Of a stretch of DNA of 64,000 nucleotides, positions 1-10,687 are shown in pieces; position 1 is the stretch's first letter; every line of letters starts with the position of its first letter. Both the position numbers and the translations under genes were made by a program. This DNA comes from Brachycybe producta (taxonomy: Eukaryota; Arthropoda; Diplopoda; Playtdesmida; Andrognathidae): the NCBI GenBank assembly GCA_036925085.1, contig JAUPFP010000097.1:124001-188000 (forward strand), read 5' to 3'. A model generated the notes under the pieces. That model did no database searches. It worked only from the letters and a program-made list of their open reading frames with translations, and had not been told where the DNA came from.

Positions 1-501
1 GTCTGATTTTGATCGTCGAAATTACGTTTAAAAGTAATTTGTGCGTTTCGAATGACCAGATTAGCGTTGAAACTGTCATTTCAAAGATTGGTTTTTTAAA
101 AGGCGTAATAAAAGTGTAAAACAAACGTGAAAGTGACGTTAGCCTGACATAACAGTTTGATAAGCGAAGTGGGGGGGAATTGCGCCATTAGCGAATTGCT
201 ACTGCGCATGCGCGTTCTTTACACCGTTGAGCGATTTTGTTTTCCTGGCGTCTCCATAGATATTATAATTCTATTGGTTTCGTTTGAAGCGCATTGTTTT
301 TTTTTGTTCTTGTCTTTTTCATGTGGGGTTTCCATCAAATGCATCGTGTAATTGTCACATTATAATTAATAAGAAGAGAAATTTCAAGCAGTCGCGTTAG
401 TTAGAAATTTGTTAGTGGTTTATTTCAGCTAGTGATTGAATTTGTGAATTCTTTATTGAGTTTCTATTGAGTTTTTTCTTTCTTTTGTGTTTTGTACGTC
501 T
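1..501 (+). promoter_or_regulatory. Putative promoter and 5' UTR of the exon at 502
   Basis: This stretch precedes the first coding exon and has no recognisable transposon. It is unique-looking and holds a perfect NRF1-type palindrome at 203-214. No TATA box at a convincing distance, Inr or CpG-island boundary could be fixed by eye, so the transcription start is unknown. The segment 380-501 is T-rich and is probably 5' UTR. Calling it a promoter is inference from position and from the NRF1 motif. Confidence 0.4.
203..214. promoter_or_regulatory. NRF1-type palindromic site
   Basis: The sequence TGCGCATGCGCG is a perfect match to the palindromic site bound by NRF1 (the EWG/NRF family), which is common in animal core promoters. 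It lies about 290 bp upstream of the ATG cluster at 502. A second identical 12-mer occurs at 13198-13209. The match is seen directly; binding is inferred. Confidence 0.4.
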
Positions 502-783
502 ATGATGATGATGGCGGCCGCCGTTGTTGTCAATGGGAATGGGGGGATCATTTTAGAGAATTCGTCCGGTTTAGTGTTGGGTAGTGGCCCAGGAGGAGGT
601 GGAGGTGGTTTAGGAACGGCGGTAGGACTCGTGGGAATCGAACAAACTGTCGCAAAAACCACATCGACAGACGTTAAAATGAATGAGACAATTGAAACTC
701 AGACGTATGTGAACGGTGCTAATGGTGGTTTAGAAGAGACGACGACGACGTCGATGGAAACTAACGATTCTACTGAAAATAAG
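502..783 (+). CDS. First coding exon, low-complexity N-terminus, possibly ELAV/Hu-like RNA-binding protein
   Basis: An open frame starts at four consecutive ATG codons (502, 505, 508, 511) and runs 94 codons to AAG at 781-783, followed by GTAATT, a good splice donor in phase 0. Past the donor the frame turns into T-rich intron-like residues. Residues 1-15 are Met/Ala/Val-rich. Residues 16-45 are Gly-rich with a run of six Gly. Residues 60-94 are Thr/Glu/Asn-rich, include an ETQTYVNGANGG segment and end NDSTENK. Vertebrate Hu proteins have a similar poorly conserved start (METQ..NG.. then a short acidic/Asn stretch ending in Lys) immediately before RRM1. The resemblance is short and low-complexity, so ELAV identity is a hypothesis. 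The reading frame and donor are much firmer. A GTG at 487 extends the frame but has no reason to be the start. Open frames on the opposite strand are shadows. Downstream exons were not found in the window. Confidence 0.6.
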
Positions 784-789
784 GTAATT
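784..789 (+). other. Splice donor of the first exon
   Basis: AAG|GTAATT fits the metazoan donor consensus at -3 to +4. A pyrimidine-rich stretch ending in ACAG occurs only about 25 bp downstream (812). That is too close for a spliceable metazoan intron and leads into non-coding sequence, so the true acceptor is farther right or outside the window. Confidence 0.5.
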
Positions 790-1247
790 TTTTTTTTCTT
801 ATTTATTTACAGATGTATTGCTTTTGTTTTCTTAATTATAGACACGCCGTTTCACATCTTCAGTTTATCCTTCAAACAAGAGAAGAAAAAAAAACTGGAT
901 GTAATGAAAAAAGGGGGGGAGGGAGGTGGGTTTGAATGAAAGAGGGAGAGAGAGAGAGAGAGCGGTGGAGGGGTTCCTGACAGCTGTAGAGAAAGGGAGA
1001 ACCCTCCTGTTCGAAAGACGGTTCTCTTTTCTAGATTTCTGTCATTCGCCCTCCTTTTTTTTTCTCTCCTTATTTTCTTGTAAGAAAAAAAAAAGGGACA
1101 GCTGTAACTTGACCCCTTTGACCTTGGACAATGACGTTTCTTCAATACTAATGTCGAGAGAGAGAAATAAATGGAAAAAGAGGATCTCGACCACATGGCG
1201 TGCTGTGTCGTTTTTTTTTTAATGGTGGCCCTTCGCCTGGACGCTTT
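790..1247. repeat. Intron start with GA microsatellite and A/T/G homopolymers
   Basis: Simple sequence dominates: a poly-A/poly-G stretch near 890-930, a (GA)n tract at about 941-962, and long T and A runs between 1040 and 1230. Short open frames on both strands come from these low-complexity runs. No gene is seen. Confidence 0.7.
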
Positions 1248-1420
1248 GGCCCAAATTCAAGTGGATAACTTTGCTCTTGAACTCCATTTCACACTGAACA
1301 TTTTAAAATTTTTTTATGTGTGGATTTTAAATAAAGTAGGGCTTTTTTCTCTGTTGAAACTCTACTCAGCGAGTTCAAGTTGAGGTTTCAGGGCTAAGTT
1401 TTCATCTTGAATTTGATCCC
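1248..1420. mobile_element. Small inverted-repeat element, family S copy 1
   Basis: The left end reads GGCCCAAATTCAAG. The right end, CTTGAATTTGATCCC, is its near reverse complement. Internal CTTGAACTC and GAGTTCAAG motifs extend the symmetry. The same layout recurs at 60261-60464. It is a short non-autonomous foldback or MITE. Superfamily and target duplication were not established. Confidence 0.55.
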
Positions 1421-1994
1421 TTCATTCCCAACGTAATTGGCTCTCTGACGTCACAAGTTGCGGCATGCGAGTCGTTCTTTTTTTCCCGCCTTTCGAATTT
1501 TGACTTAGAAAAATGTGTTTTATGGCCCATTTATAGTTTCCATTTAGCTAGCGATCAATGTTTTCCAAATGATTAGAGAGGCCGCGGCGTGATCGCTGAA
1601 TGTTCACTACTACGAATATGTCATTGTATTCTTTTTTTTTTTTATTGTGGCAATCACACTTCCTCTTCTAAAATAATTGCTCATTTTGAGTGACGTGTTG
1701 TCTGCATAAAATCAATGTCATTATCATCTTGGAATGTTGAACTGACGTCAAAATGAATAGAACACGTTAAACGGTCCGTGTGAAAGACAGCTGGTAAACG
1801 GGACAAAATGGTTGTCAATGACGACACAATAGTAAAAGCTAACGCATTGCGCTACGTTCCAAGTAGAAATGCGCTAAATTTGCAAATGAACTTGTCATGT
1901 TGTTAAATCCAAGGAAAAGTCGTTGTTTTTAGCAGAGTAAGTACACAAGAGTAACTACATCGGATCGTTACGGAATCGGAATATTTCGATAACA
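1421..1994. other. Unassigned intronic/intergenic DNA
   Basis: AT-rich, with several ACGTCA motifs (about 1447 and 1745). No gene, RNA or clear repeat boundary was recognised. Confidence 0.5.
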
Positions 1995-2423
1995 GGGTCA
2001 GGATAAAAAGATGAACGGATGAACAGTGGGATAACTCTAAAACCCGACACAGAATGCATATAGAATTAGATGAACACTATATTTTAATTAATGAACACAC
2101 ATTTTAAAGGAATGAACAGAGAGAAATAAAAGGATGAACATACTTTAAAGGGATGAACATGGTTTTAGGGGGGATGAACATGGTTTTATTGGGTTAGGTT
2201 CGGTTACCTAACCTAAACTAAAACCATGTTCATCTCTTTAAAGAATGTTCATCCCTTTAAAGATTGTTCATCCTTTTATTTCTCTGTTCATTCCTTTAAA
2301 ATGTGTGTTCATCCATGATATAGTGTTCATCTTATTCTATATGCATTCTGTGTCGGGTTTTAGAGTTATCCCAATGTTCATCTCGTTCATCCCTTTCATT
2401 CGTTCATCTTTTTATCCTGGCTC
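1995..2423. mobile_element. Palindromic GATGAAC MITE, family G copy 1, with 9-bp target duplication
   Basis: The left terminus GGGTCAGGATAAAAAGATG and the right terminus form a 23-bp inverted repeat with two mismatches. The body is two long inverted arms carrying about eight spaced GATGAAC (or GTTCATC) words, joined by a centre with TTAGGTT/AACCTAA motifs (2205-2220). TCGATAACA flanks the element on both sides (1986-1994 and 2424-2432), a perfect 9-bp duplication. A 9-bp duplication fits Mutator-like elements, but the assignment is inference. Related copies lie at 8280-8572 and 14256-14597. Confidence 0.8.
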
Positions 2424-2650
2424 TCGATAACAAGCATTTTCAATGGAACCCAGCACACTACTTTGGATCGTATCGGAAACGCCACGTCGGCGGCGGTGCT
2501 TCATTGGAATGCTTGTTTATCCAAATATTCCTATTCGATACGACCGTTCTGTTCCGATCCGATATGTGTCAAATTTTAAAAAGGCCTACAAAGTATAAAA
2601 TTATGACTGTAAACGAGTCGTTTACTTTAGTAGCCTCTAAAGTTCTAAAC

Positions 2651-2950
2651 CAAGCATGTCAAACTCAGAGACGAACATGGGCTAAATAAACAAGGTCTTA
2701 AGTTTACGTGGGCCACAAAAAACAAAAACTTCCGTTTTTATAGAAACGTAGGTTTATTTCGAAAAGTACAGTACAAAAAAGGAACGAGGACAACGGTAAA
2801 ATGAATGTTTTCTTCCTGTGACACTTGGCATATCTTTTCTCTGCAACAATCTTTCCCACTTCAACTGATCCAAGGTGAATGTCACAGTAATTCTGGATCT
2901 GACAGGGGCTGGGCCGCAAAGATATTCGTTGTGCGAGTTTGACATGCTTG
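2651..2950. mobile_element. hAT-type MITE, family H1 copy 1
   Basis: The termini CAAGCATGTCAAACTC and GAGTTTGACATGCTTG are inverted repeats. The interior has the GGGCCRCAAA motif near both ends and a conserved middle shared with copies at 9653-9961, 16814-17132 and 18302-18941. The 8-bp flanks TTCTAAAC and CTCTACAG match at 5 of 8 positions, a decayed duplication. CA..TG ends and 8-bp duplications in sister copies point to hAT. Open frames on the minus strand here are fortuitous. Confidence 0.8.
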
Positions 2951-4702
2951 CTCTACAGTATGGCTGCGAACAGATAAGAGACTAAGCGGCTGCGGACGGC
3001 TTCTACGTTGAGAAATCTTTCGTTTCGTTGTCGTACATGTGTACGAATGACGTCACTGTCTTGTTTTTTGTTTATTGAAACTGACATTTAAATTAATGTA
3101 ATGAGGCTTCAATTTTGGTTAATTGTCATTTTGAATATATGAATTTAAATCGCGTTTTTATTCCCTTTTTTTAATGAGTTTGAAAGTCTCTGGTGGGCGC
3201 TCTTCTATAGAGGTTAGAGTGTTGGTGGTGGTGGTTGCAACGAAGTGTTCTCTGCATGTAAAAGGTCTACTCATGTAAACGCGGGCCATCGTTTACGGCT
3301 TATTGCATAGGGATTAGAGAGGCGTGTGATGCTGATGATGAGAGGGGGGGGGGGGGGGGGGGTTGGTGTTATTAAAATGACAATAACCCATTTGACGTCA
3401 TTTCGATGGAATTAATTGATTTACTTGTAAGCCGTGTGTGTACTTGATCAGAGCATGACAATTGACTATCATAACAACATTTCTTTGGACGCCGCTTTTA
3501 CGTGAAAATTACTTGTTAAAATTCCTGTGCTGCATGCATAATAAGTTCAATGCTTTACGACGGCGTCGGGGGGGGGGGGGGGAAAGAATGATTTCTTAAG
3601 AAAATCGATAATTATTATTTTCAATTTGTATTGGGCATTTTTAAATGTAAATGTTTAAATATATAATTAACGGGTTTAGACCTGTTCTACGCTTAAAAAT
3701 AGTAACATTTAATAAACATCATTAGCAGCCTAATCATAGTAATCAAGGTTGGTATTTTTTAAAATTAATTATTCATATGGTGTGGTAGAAAAAGCAGCTT
3801 TTCAGAGATTACGGCATAGCTCTATGGATTTGCTCGCATTTCTAAGTGTACGGTTTATACTGTGGCCTCGCTGGTTGGCACATAGAATGCGCGCCCAAGC
3901 ATCTTTTATTTATCTTGCAGGTGTGAACCCTGCTGCTGGCATTAGTCTAGTTTTTCTTTCGTGACAATCGTGAATCAATCATAGCGCAGCACATTTGAGG
4001 GGCTGAGAAACATACTGTAAATGGTGTATGTCAACAAAAATAAAAAAAAATTGAGTTACGTTATGATTTCACTGCCCAACAAGTTGAATTTGTTGATAAA
4101 CACCAGTATGATTCTCACGACCATTCATTTGAGGATGCCGGCGGTGGTCCAGGTTCGAAATACAAAACCAGTTTGTCATCAGACTCATCACCGTTGTGGC
4201 GAGAATAGCAACGAGCAGTGCGGGGAGAGCACCAATGCTGCACGATAAATGCACCCATAAAGCTCGGCGATATGCCAGCAGCGCGTCTGCAGCATATAAA
4301 CGTATTCCCCCTCCTCTTCCTACCCTAAAAGAAATGATGCAGAAGATACTGCAACGTGTTTTTTTTTTGGCAAAAGTTTGACCTCAGTTTTAAGTAATAG
4401 TTGTTAGTAAGGGTTTTTTTGAGGTTTCTATTTGAATCGGTGGTACGGTTTCGCTTCGCTGCGGATCAAACGCGAACCTACCCAACTAGCAAGATTAGGA
4501 GCACAGAATAGTAAAATACTATTTAGTTAGCTTTAGTGAATCTTTAAAAGTTTCAAGCTCAAATCTCTGAGATTCAAAGCTATACTCCTGTTTTCTATAG
4601 AAATCTGAACGAATCGGAGATGCATTTTCACGAAGCTGCTACGTTTTATATTTCTTATGCAAATTTAATATAATGCATTCATGTGATGTTTTTGGCGATG
4701 TA
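2951..4702. other. Unassigned AT-rich DNA with poly-G tracts
   Basis: Contains a 19-bp poly-G at 3344-3362 and a 15-bp poly-G at 3568-3582. The open frame at 3749-3964 is longer than most but has no recognisable domain, weak codon structure and no convincing splice sites. No RNA gene was seen. Confidence 0.5.
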
Positions 4703-4965
4703 AGGTTGATAGCGCCACAGTCATTTAGTGGTCACTCGACAATTAGTTGAAATCGAATGCAGCCTTTTGGCTCTTAAAATTGTCCAAAACAACCTTAATT
4801 ATCAGCACGTGTGACAAACTTCTACCCAGAACACACATAAGTAAAGAGAGCACGTGTAGAAATAGCGACCCGCAATTAAAAGTTTGCCACGTTAAAAAAA
4901 AAGTAAGAGTTGAAAGAGTGTCAGTACATTTCATGGGGAGGAGGACTAGTGGCGCCACCTAAAGA
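4703..4965 (+). mobile_element. GGCGCCACCT-ended MITE, family Z copy 1
   Basis: The left end GGTTGATAGCGCC and the right end GGCGCCACCTAAAG are imperfect inverted termini. The body, including CAATTAGTTGAAATCGAATG and GAGCACGTGTAGAAATAGCG, recurs at 38693-38967 (inverted) and 50948-51204. It is a non-autonomous TIR element of unassigned superfamily. Open frames on both strands are by-products. Confidence 0.7.
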
Positions 4966-6267
4966 TACACGCACAAAATAACAGGGCGGTTTGAATTAAA
5001 TTTTAATTCAAGAAATTACCTTTTCTAAAATGTCATTTAAGTAAAATCATGTTATATTTTTTTTTAGAAAACGGGGATTTTGATTCACCAAATCTAAAAT
5101 CATATATCATGGGATTCATTTTGATAGTAATTCACTTTTACATGAAATCCAAATCGTGCACAGTACATAATTGTGGCAGTCAACTGTTATAGCAGTACTT
5201 GTGTGTGATATAATTATTATGCTCTTGTCAAGTATACGCGGTTTATCTTTGGTGGCTTATTGTAGACCAGTTAGTGGCATCAAATAGCCATTACAATGGT
5301 TCCGTGACCACCTCTCTCTCCGTGACCACCTCGGAGTTCTGTTTCTTTTCGCCTTTTTCTTGTGACTTTGTTAGTGCCTAGTTAGCCGTAGCATAATAGT
5401 AACAAAGCAGTTCTTTAACTACTCCATTTGCTACTTGCGAGGGCATTTTCTTCTTCTTCTTCTCGGTTTTGACAGTCAGATTGACTGACGTCACCCAATT
5501 AATTACGAGCTTAATTAATGATGAGTAGGAGGGGAGGAGGACGTTTGTAAGATTGTAAAACAATTTGGATTTTAGTCTATGAAGACGGTGATTATCTTGT
5601 CTAATTTCTGAGTTCAATTCCTTTTCTGTTGCGTCACTTCCGTTGTCTATTTCTCTCTCTCTCTCTCGAAAACAGTTTATTTCTGGGTTGTTTTCTTTTA
5701 ATATTCCAGTAATTCCACACACACACACACACACACAAACGCACACACATAGAAATTCATTCATAATATTAAACTTAGAATATTATCAGTGATATGAATG
5801 TTGATTTTGTGGGGGAATTGAGGTTGGTTGTTGTTTGAACTGATTGTGTGTTGTGTTCACAGTGATTAAAAAAGAGAGAAAGATAAGCTGAATGTGGTGT
5901 GGAGGTTAAGATAATCTTCTTTAATCCAACATGAGATCAGTGAGATCAGCCCTTAATCCACTGCTACTGACTTTTAATCGTCTTTTTGTCACGTTAAATG
6001 GTCTCTTTGTTAGTTTCAAACATGCCGTTATCATCATCAACGGTTAGTTAACTGCAATCATGTTTAAAGAGCAAAATATCTTTCGGTTTTGGGCGACTTT
6101 CTATTTTTTCGTCTCAACTTTGAAATATTACAAGCAACGACAATTGTGAAGTTGAAGTCACACGCACAATTTATAATTATTATTATATACTAGAATAACG
6201 CCCATACAATGTACGAGAATCTAGCAATATAGAAAACAAATCAGTAAACAGTACTTGATATAGCCTA
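4966..6267. repeat. Unassigned DNA with TC and CA microsatellites
   Basis: Contains (TC)n at 5652-5667 and (CA)n at 5716-5738. A 13-bp CCGTGACCACCTC is repeated in tandem near 5302-5334. The 128-codon minus-strand frame across 5378-5764 is made from these microsatellites and is not a gene. Confidence 0.6.
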
Positions 6268-6831
6268 GTACACACCAGGATTCTTTGCTCCCATACATTG
6301 TTGCGGGGCAGAATCACAACTAACGCGATTCAGACCCGCAACATTGTTCCGTGTCCACACCTATATTCAGTTTCTCTCCATCCTTCTGGTTTTCACCATG
6401 TCATTACCACCTGTGGAAGGTGGTGGCCCTTTAAAAATGTGCTTACAATGTCATTGTCACATTCATCAAGAGGTGTGAATAAAACGGAAACGCTTTAATC
6501 GGCGGAGAACACATTCAGTTCACCCTGAAATTAGGTGATGGGGCAGGAGTTCGAAATCCCCAAAACACAATTTAGTAGTGAATTTACATAGAAGAGATCC
6601 TCAAGTAGTTCAACAGTATTTTAAAAGCTTAAAAGCTTTAGTTCATGTCTCTCAAAGAGCGTCCACACTATGGAATGTTTCGCAACAATGTTCGATGAGT
6701 GTTAAGAAACATGAATCTGAGCTGACACGATTCAGCCCCGAAACGTGTCAACATTGTTGCGGGGCAGAATAGCAACTGATGCAATTCAGACACGCAACAT
6801 TGTATCGCAACAAAGAATCCTGATGTGTACA
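6268..6831. mobile_element. Foldback-type element with paired GCGGGGCAGAAT hairpins
   Basis: The outer ends GTACACACCAGGATTCTTTG and CAAAGAATCCTGATGTGTAC are inverted repeats. Just inside each end sits a roughly 52-bp module (6297-6349 and 6755-6807). Each module is itself nearly palindromic, running TTGTTGCGGGGCAGAAT to ATTCAGACCCGCAACA. The two modules are direct repeats of each other. No transposase frame is present. TSD and superfamily unknown. Confidence 0.65.
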
Positions 6832-8279
6832 CGCTTCTCTATACGCTGTCAGTTAACAATTCGGATTTCGGAATGTGGCCATGGTGGTGTGCTGGTGGTA
6901 ATGGTTCTTCTGTTTGATGGTCTTGTCAGTGGTGATTTTGTTTCCCTGTTGTCAAAATATTGTTTGGTCTGAGGGGTTTTTTTTTGGGGGGGGGGGATTT
7001 GTTCAAGTAGGCATTTGTTGTTTTTTGTGTGGATGTCACAAACTTACAATTTGGAATTGATCCAGTTTTTTATATTAAAAAATAAAATGAAAGCGTCGCA
7101 AAGGGAAGGAAAAAATGGAGGGGAGGGAGAAGAAGAAGAAGAAGGAGACTTGTCTTCTTCTTTGAATCTTTTCATTTCTTTCAAACAAACAGCTTCGCTT
7201 TCGAAATGAATGGTTTCCGGTGTCATTTATTTAAGAAGAAGGAGAATGATAGAAGGCGAATAATGAAAGGGACCACCACTGAGCAGCGAGGGAGGGAGGG
7301 ATGGATGGCTTGGTGATCTTCGTTGATGGGGGGGTGGTGGTGGTGGTGGTGCTTCATGTTATTAGATCACTGCGGAGAAATTTTTAGAAATTTTTAGTTT
7401 TATGAACTGATGAGGTCGATGAAATCGTTATGAATCAGTGCATTTTTTTATACAGAAAATAAAATATCTGTGTGTGTCACTGTGTGAGGATCTCAATCTG
7501 TTGTTTATTTGTGGGGTCGAATTATTCTGGGTCGAAATTTGGAAACTTAGCTTTTGATGTGAGTGAATGGGATTCTGCGAGAGAAAATTGAAGCTGGGTA
7601 CAAACGATAATGTCCATAATGGATTGCCTCCTGAAATCGCCACCCGTTTCAGTCATATTTTTTTTTTTGGTTTTCTTTTGAAATTGTATTTTTGATTTCT
7701 GATTTTTTCTTTCTTCTTTCTTTTAACTAATTGCTCGTTTTCTTCTCGTCATCGGAAACATTGCGAGTTGAACAAATGCGTATGTTCTCATGGCCAGAAT
7801 TGATCGTCTGCATCCAGCTTTACAAACACAAGATTAATATAGAATCAGTTTTGCAGACAGATGTGTCTGTGTTTTACTATGAGTCACATGGAGGGATGGA
7901 TATCCGGATGACTTACAAAGAAAGGAGGAGAACGCATTTGATGTGTGGATCCTCCTCCTTCTCTGCTATAAATTGTGCAGTGTAGCCTACAATCCTACAA
8001 TGTATTTAGTTAGTTGCATTTCTTGACTCACCCTCAACTCTTTTGTTGTTGTTCTCTATAATGTTAGATTCATCCCCCCACACCCACCCACCCCTTGCCA
8101 ATTTTGGTTGATCTTGATCCAGATTTCATTCACATTTTATGATTTGAGTTATCTAACTGTAACTGTGTTTGGAAACTCCTCCAGGGAGTATGTATGTTGT
8201 AAGATCAAACAAACTACTTCTAATTTTCTAAAGGTGGATTTTCTTACGTGCTGTATGTTTCTTGTGTGCTATGAGTGTC
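6832..8279. other. Unassigned DNA with GAA, GGT and homopolymer tracts
   Basis: Holds a poly-G at about 6986-6998, a GAAGAA-rich stretch at 7128-7146 and a (GGT)n tract at about 7334-7352. Short open frames follow these tracts. Nothing gene-like was recognised. Confidence 0.5.
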
Positions 8280-8572
8280 GGGTCCGGATAAAAGGATGAA
8301 CGTCCTGGGTACCTCTAAAACCTGAAACAGAATGCATATGGAATTGGATGAACACTACTAACATTGGTGCAGGATTAAACCCTAATCATTTTTTAAAAAA
8401 AAAACGAATCAATTTTTTACATTCTGAGGGGCCGCGCCCCAGACCTCCTGCAACAAACTCAATTTAACGTAACCCCACCTAATAACGATGTATAAAAAAG
8501 CAGTGTTCTTTGAATTCTATACGCATTTTGTTTCGGGTTTAAGTTACCCAAATTGTTCATCCTTTTACTCCA
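8280..8572. mobile_element. GATGAAC MITE, family G copy 2
   Basis: Begins GGGTCCGGATAAAAGGATG and ends CATCCTTTTACTCC. The subterminal motif CTCTAAAACCTGAAACAGAA is shared with copies 1 and 3. The middle carries a GGGGCCGCGCCCC palindrome and an ACCCCACCTAATAACGATG segment. Both are also found in copy 3 but not in copy 1, so copy 1 is a different subfamily. No clean target duplication was seen. Confidence 0.65.
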
Positions 8573-9644
8573 ACCCCATTAACTGGAACCATTGGTGCTA
8601 GCCTCTACCTCCAATCCTGGTTGTCATGTGAGATACAATACGTCCAACCAATCACATCGTGGTCATAGAATGGTCACAAGCTATGATGAACATAATGGAT
8701 TGAATGAAACATGTTGTACGTGATTTATTTTGATTGTGTCATTTAGAGACCTATGTAAAGCCCATGGGCCGGTGGACTGGGCCCAGTATAATGCCTCATG
8801 GGCTGGTCTCCAGATTTTTACCCAATGTAGCTCTTTAGTGTCATTTAGTCTGATAGAAAAGAGACGATAGCAACAAGGTTTTATTGGTTTTGGCAACCCC
8901 TCTGACGTCACTGGCTTCATCTTATGGTGGAGTAGCTATACAAGAAGGTGGTGGTGGTTGGTTGTCAAGTCCAGATTCACTGTATAGGCGTTGCTCTGAA
9001 TGTCACGTTTATTTTCAATTTTCATTTGAGATTCGCTTGATTATGCGTGAAGATCTTTCTAATCATAGTAATCATTGTTCTCAACTGAACAAAAAGATGT
9101 TCAACGGAAGAATGAATATCCATTTGGACCCACGTAGTCGGTCCTTTTTTTGTTGATTGGAGAAATAAAAAGAGCTGAATTATAGACGTTTCCAAGCAGG
9201 TTACTATAGGAAACGTGAAAAACATGACGTTGTTTGAATAGAAGCAATTTAGAAATTGGGGTTCTGTTTACGAATTTTGTGTTCCTTCGGAACTGTGTTC
9301 ACTGTTTGTTGGTCATCCATTTTGCCAAGAGCTTTTGTTGTTTCTGGTTGCTAGAGCAGTTTTTAAAAGCTTTAATGGAAATTGTTATTTAATGGCCTTC
9401 TGGAGATAACGATGGTTATCAGTTAAATCAATAGTCACCATTTGAATGAATGGTGGTGATTCAAATCGCAATTTGTTTTCGGTTTTGTTTTGGTTTTAAA
9501 AGTTTATACATCGTTTGTCTCTCTTGGGGAATTTAAACAGAGAGAGGGGTAGCGAGAACTATTTCGAATTTGAAGTGGGCTGCATATAGACTCACTTCAA
9601 AGATACTTTGGTTAGGGTACGTTTCCACTCAGATTCGTGGGTCT
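8573..9644. other. Unassigned repeats and CRE-like sequence
   Basis: The stretch from 8571 (CAACCCCATTAAC, then CTAGCCTCTACCTCC) resembles 52454-52495, so it is part of a dispersed repeat. ACCCCTCTGACGTCACTGG at about 8896 recurs in similar form at about 23152 and inverted at about 22812, so that CRE-like site is repeat-borne. No gene recognised. Confidence 0.45.
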
Positions 9645-9652
9645 GTGTACAT

Positions 9653-9961
9653 AAGCATGTCAAACTCAAAGACTGACATGGGCCAAATAAACAAGGTCTA
9701 AGTTTATGTGGGCCACAAAAAAACAAAAACTTCCATTTTTATAGAAACGTAGGTTTATTTCGAAAAGTACAGTACAAAAAAAGAACAAGGACAACGGTAA
9801 AATGAATGTTTTCTTCCTGACACTTGGCACATATCTCTTCTCTGCAACAATCTTTCCTATTTCGGAGGAAAACGGACCCAAGGTGAATGTCAGTAATCCT
9901 GGATCTGACAGGTGCTGGGCCGCAAATATATTCGTTATGGGCCGCGAGTTTGACATGCTTG
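9653..9961. mobile_element. hAT-type MITE, family H1 copy 2, perfect 8-bp target duplication
   Basis: AAGCATGTCAAACTC at the left and GAGTTTGACATGCTTG at the right are inverted termini. GTGTACAT occurs immediately outside both ends (9645-9652 and 9962-9969), a perfect 8-bp target-site duplication typical of hAT. The body matches copy 1 through the TAGGTTTATTTCGAAAAGTA segment. Open frames here are incidental. Confidence 0.88.
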
Positions 9962-10009
9962 GTGTACATGAATCTGCCACATGAAGTGGACAACAAAAAC
10001 TTTTATTAA

Positions 10010-10256
10010 AGCAGTGCTCACACTGGCTATTTTTTTTCTCTCTCTCTCTCTCAAGATTCAGATGCAAGAAAGAAGTAAAATATTGCTGTGAATTTTTCTT
10101 GCAAAAAAAAAAAAAAAAAACGAAGACCACAGCGTTTTCTAGATTCTAGAAGACTTAAGTGTACAAGAAACCACTTCAAGTCTTGCAAGAGTATTATCAG
10201 TTTTATCACATTGGCAATTGCGTCTAATTCACGTACACATTGCAGTGAAGCGTGCT
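10010..10256. mobile_element. TTAA-flanked MITE, family TTAA-1 (CACACTGGC) copy 1
   Basis: The element starts AGCAGTGCTCACACTGGC and ends GTGAAGCGTGCT, with TTAA directly outside both ends (10006-10009 and 10257-10260). Relatives are at 14041-14645 and, as fragments, at 30250-30328 and 51850-51930. It contains a TC tract and the direct word TCTTGCAAGAGTATT. Only about 48 bp separate it from the H1 element on its left. Confidence 0.75.
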
Positions 10257-10260
10257 TTAA

Positions 10261-10687
10261 ATATTGCCAGTTGTTTCTTCATTAATAAAAATAATAATAA
10301 ATGTGCAGAATTTTGTTCACGAGTGGTTGCAACATGTTGGTGGAGAAAACGCAGAAAAATCATATACAGTGAATACCATGTTTATACACCTGTGTATACA
10401 GACTTATGATACTGAGTTTAAAACAATGCTTTTCGTCTATATTGTTTGTATTTGTTGGAGGAGAGAAAAGTGGTTTCTAGTGATAAATACTGTAACCGCG
10501 GCCGTTCGTTCTTGGAAGCCACTAGATTCATGTATGGCTTCGTCTATTGTATTCATTAGTTAAAGTGTAAAATAACCTATTTGATAAGAAATAAATCGGT
10601 ATGTAATACATTTTTTGGCTAGCATTCACTTTTGAAATCTAACTTTGGCTGCATTCTCTTTCGGTCGGATGGAAACGACAATGCGGA
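10261..10687. other. Unassigned AT-rich DNA
   Basis: Two overlapping open frames of 63 and 99 codons lie here, without recognisable domain or splice sites. No repeat match was noticed. Confidence 0.4.

Noticed and set aside
453..662. Minus-strand proline-rich 69-codon frame
   Set aside because: It is the shadow of the Gly-rich exon at 502-783 on the opposite strand and has no splice or start context.
852..1222. Arg/Ser-rich frames on both strands after the first exon
   Set aside because: They follow GA, poly-A and poly-T simple sequence just inside the presumed intron.
5378..5764. 128-codon minus-strand frame with poly-Cys/Val
   Set aside because: Its length comes from CA and TC microsatellites; no domain is recognisable.
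8893..8912. TGACGTCA sites at 8.9, 18.5, 22.8 and 23.15 kb as gene enhancers
   Set aside because: They lie in sequences repeated elsewhere in the window (MITE interiors or shared ACCCCTNTGACGTCA segments), so they are more likely repeat-borne.
9666..10130. 154-codon minus-strand frame as a gene
   Set aside because: It lies almost wholly within the H1 hAT MITE and its flank, and similar frames recur in other H1 copies with stops at different places.
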